Shown here: piece by piece, positions 5,988 to 6,758 of the stretch
How positions within the stretch are numbered: position 1 is the stretch's first letter
Layout of the letters: the number at the start of each line of letters is the position of its first letter
Source: Actinomycetota bacterium
Lineage (GTDB): Bacteria; Actinomycetota; Actinomycetes; Nanopelagicales; Nanopelagicaceae
DNA: 6,758 nt
Assembly (NCBI GenBank): GCA_009701085.1
Contig: WLKV01000033.1
Location: 1-6,758, forward strand
Direction of reading: 5' to 3'
Position numbers and translations under genes: made by a program
Notes under the pieces: generated by a model
Seen by the model: the letters and a program-made list of their open reading frames with translations, nothing else
The model's database searches: none
What the model was told of the DNA's origin: nothing

Positions 5988-6758
5988 ACGGAACATGGAA
6001 AGTTGGCCTTTATATCCGGCCACCAAGTAACGAATACGATCGACGACTACCCACGCTGAATCAATTCCATCTGAATTTAACTCCGTTGAGACCAATTTAA
6101 TTGTAGGAATTGCGCGGGCGCTATCGAGAACGCAGAGGCGCTGGAAGCAGTTGTAAGCGATATATGCGCCATCGGTATTGAGATATTTCCCTGGCGCTCC
6201 ATAGAGTTCGCTCGTTGCAACAAGCTGAGTTGGAGGATTTTGGATTGCGCTCCAGCGAATTCGATTGGGAGCTGGCGCAGTTGCAGGAGATGAAATCAAC
6301 CATGCGGCCTGTACGCCGTTAAGAGTCTTTGCGATAGAGACATCAAAGCCAGTCATTGGCGTTGCGCTACCTGAGCTGTCGAGATTGAAGTAGCTCCATG
6401 ATTCACCTGAGAGAGTAGTGCGTGATGCAACGCGAACTTCACCTGAGGTTGCCTGCTTCTTCTGATTGATTGTAAGAACGGAGTCATACACAACGTAAGT
6501 TTTCTTGCCATCGAAGAGCGCTTTGAGATGGAAGGCAACGTCGCCGGTGCTACGACCATCGGTCTTACGATCTCCGTCGACGAGTTCGTAGCTCCACTTA
6601 GAACTGCCCTTAACTTTGGTGGCACCTAAGAGAATTCCCTGGCTCTCATCGCGGTAGAAGACTTGAATTCCGCCTGATGTAGCAACGCATGCATTAGAAA
6701 CACTGACATCGCTACCCGTACGAACACGCACAGGGTCTTTGTAATCATTTACTTGGAC
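5982..6758 (-). CDS. Repeat-rich, probably extracytoplasmic beta-propeller-like protein, C-terminal part (5' end outside window)
   Basis: The frame is open to the right edge, so the visible 258 residues are the C-terminal part; the GTG at 6731 is an internal Val, not a supported start. I do not recognise the family. About five repeats can be read (numbering from the window edge). DVSV...GGIQVFYRD...GILLGAT....KWSYELVD (17-61) and DVAF...GKKTYVVYD...GEVRVASR....SWSYFNLD (73-127) are clearly related. DVSI...GVQAAWLIS...NRIRWSAI (139-172), NTDGAYIAYNCFQRLCVLD (194-212) and DRIRYLVAGYKGQLSMF (240-256) are weaker copies. The pattern of a strand, Gly turn, aromatic strand and W-S-Y strand resembles sialidase- or lectin-type propeller blades. 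C204 and C209 are spaced C-x4-C and could form a disulfide, consistent with export, but no signal peptide is visible because the N-terminus is missing. Confidence 0.72.
   Translation of the reverse strand, partial: VQVNDYKDPVRVRTGSDVSVSNACVATSGGIQVFYRDESQGILLGATKVKGSSKWSYELVDGDRKTDGRSTGDVAFHLKALFDGKKTYVVYDSVLTINQKKQATSGEVRVASRTTLSGESWSYFNLDSSGSATPMTGFDVSIAKTLNGVQAAWLISSPATAPAPNRIRWSAIQNPPTQLVATSELYGAPGKYLNTDGAYIAYNCFQRLCVLDSARAIPTIKLVSTELNSDGIDSAWVVVDRIRYLVAGYKGQLSMFRP

Noticed and set aside
5982..6731. GTG at 6731 as the start of a complete 249-residue protein
   Set aside because: The frame stays open to the window edge, no Shine-Dalgarno or -10 box is placed before this GTG, and the product would lack a signal peptide.
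1..6758. Mobile elements, CRISPR, tRNA/rRNA or phage genes
   Set aside because: No long direct or inverted repeat pair, integrase, transposase or structured RNA pattern was seen; the window is almost entirely filled by the listed genes.

Overview
The window reads as a gene-dense stretch of a small, streamlined actinobacterial chromosome with moderate base composition. This rests on a ClpC-type unfoldase with a GLGF ClpP loop, a MutY whose C-terminus is winged-helix-like instead of NUDIX-like, RadA next to MutY, and several genes that appear to be leaderless, with a TANNNT box 6-8 nt before the ATG. Intergenic gaps are only 6, 26 and 30 nt, and three other junctions overlap by 1-4 nt. The closest fit I can suggest is the freshwater acI group (Nanopelagicales, e.g. 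Planktophila-like). That is an impression from protein flavour and compactness, not a measured placement.

Layout. Positions 1-912 (+) hold the C-terminal AAA+ module of ClpC, cut by the left edge. It converges on a minus-strand block: a cysteine-rich DUF3109/YkgJ-like protein (3970 to 3161), radA (3134 to 1767) and mutY (1767 to 919). RadA and mutY share one base (TAATG). A long hairpin at 921-959, inside the last codons of mutY, probably ends both convergent transcripts. At 3971-4000 a 30-bp gap separates the cysteine-rich gene from proC, which runs the other way (4001-4801). ProC is joined by another TAATG to a secreted protein (4801-5985) with seven repeats, probably a seven-bladed beta-propeller. 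That gene converges on, and overlaps by 4 nt, a second repeat-rich, apparently extracytoplasmic protein on the minus strand (6758 to 5982), whose start lies beyond the right edge.

Functional picture. RadA (recombination branch migration) and MutY (adenine excision opposite 8-oxoguanine) form a small genome-maintenance pair. ClpC is protein quality control, ProC is the last step of proline synthesis, and the two propeller-like proteins have no assignable role. I found no RNA gene, mobile element, CRISPR array or phage gene, and no gene-free stretch over 300 bases. Nothing here amounts to a clear new multi-gene system. The most useful oddities are the compact divergent leaderless promoter, the terminator hidden inside mutY, the cysteine-rich family, the unusual ProC motif and the two convergent propeller genes.
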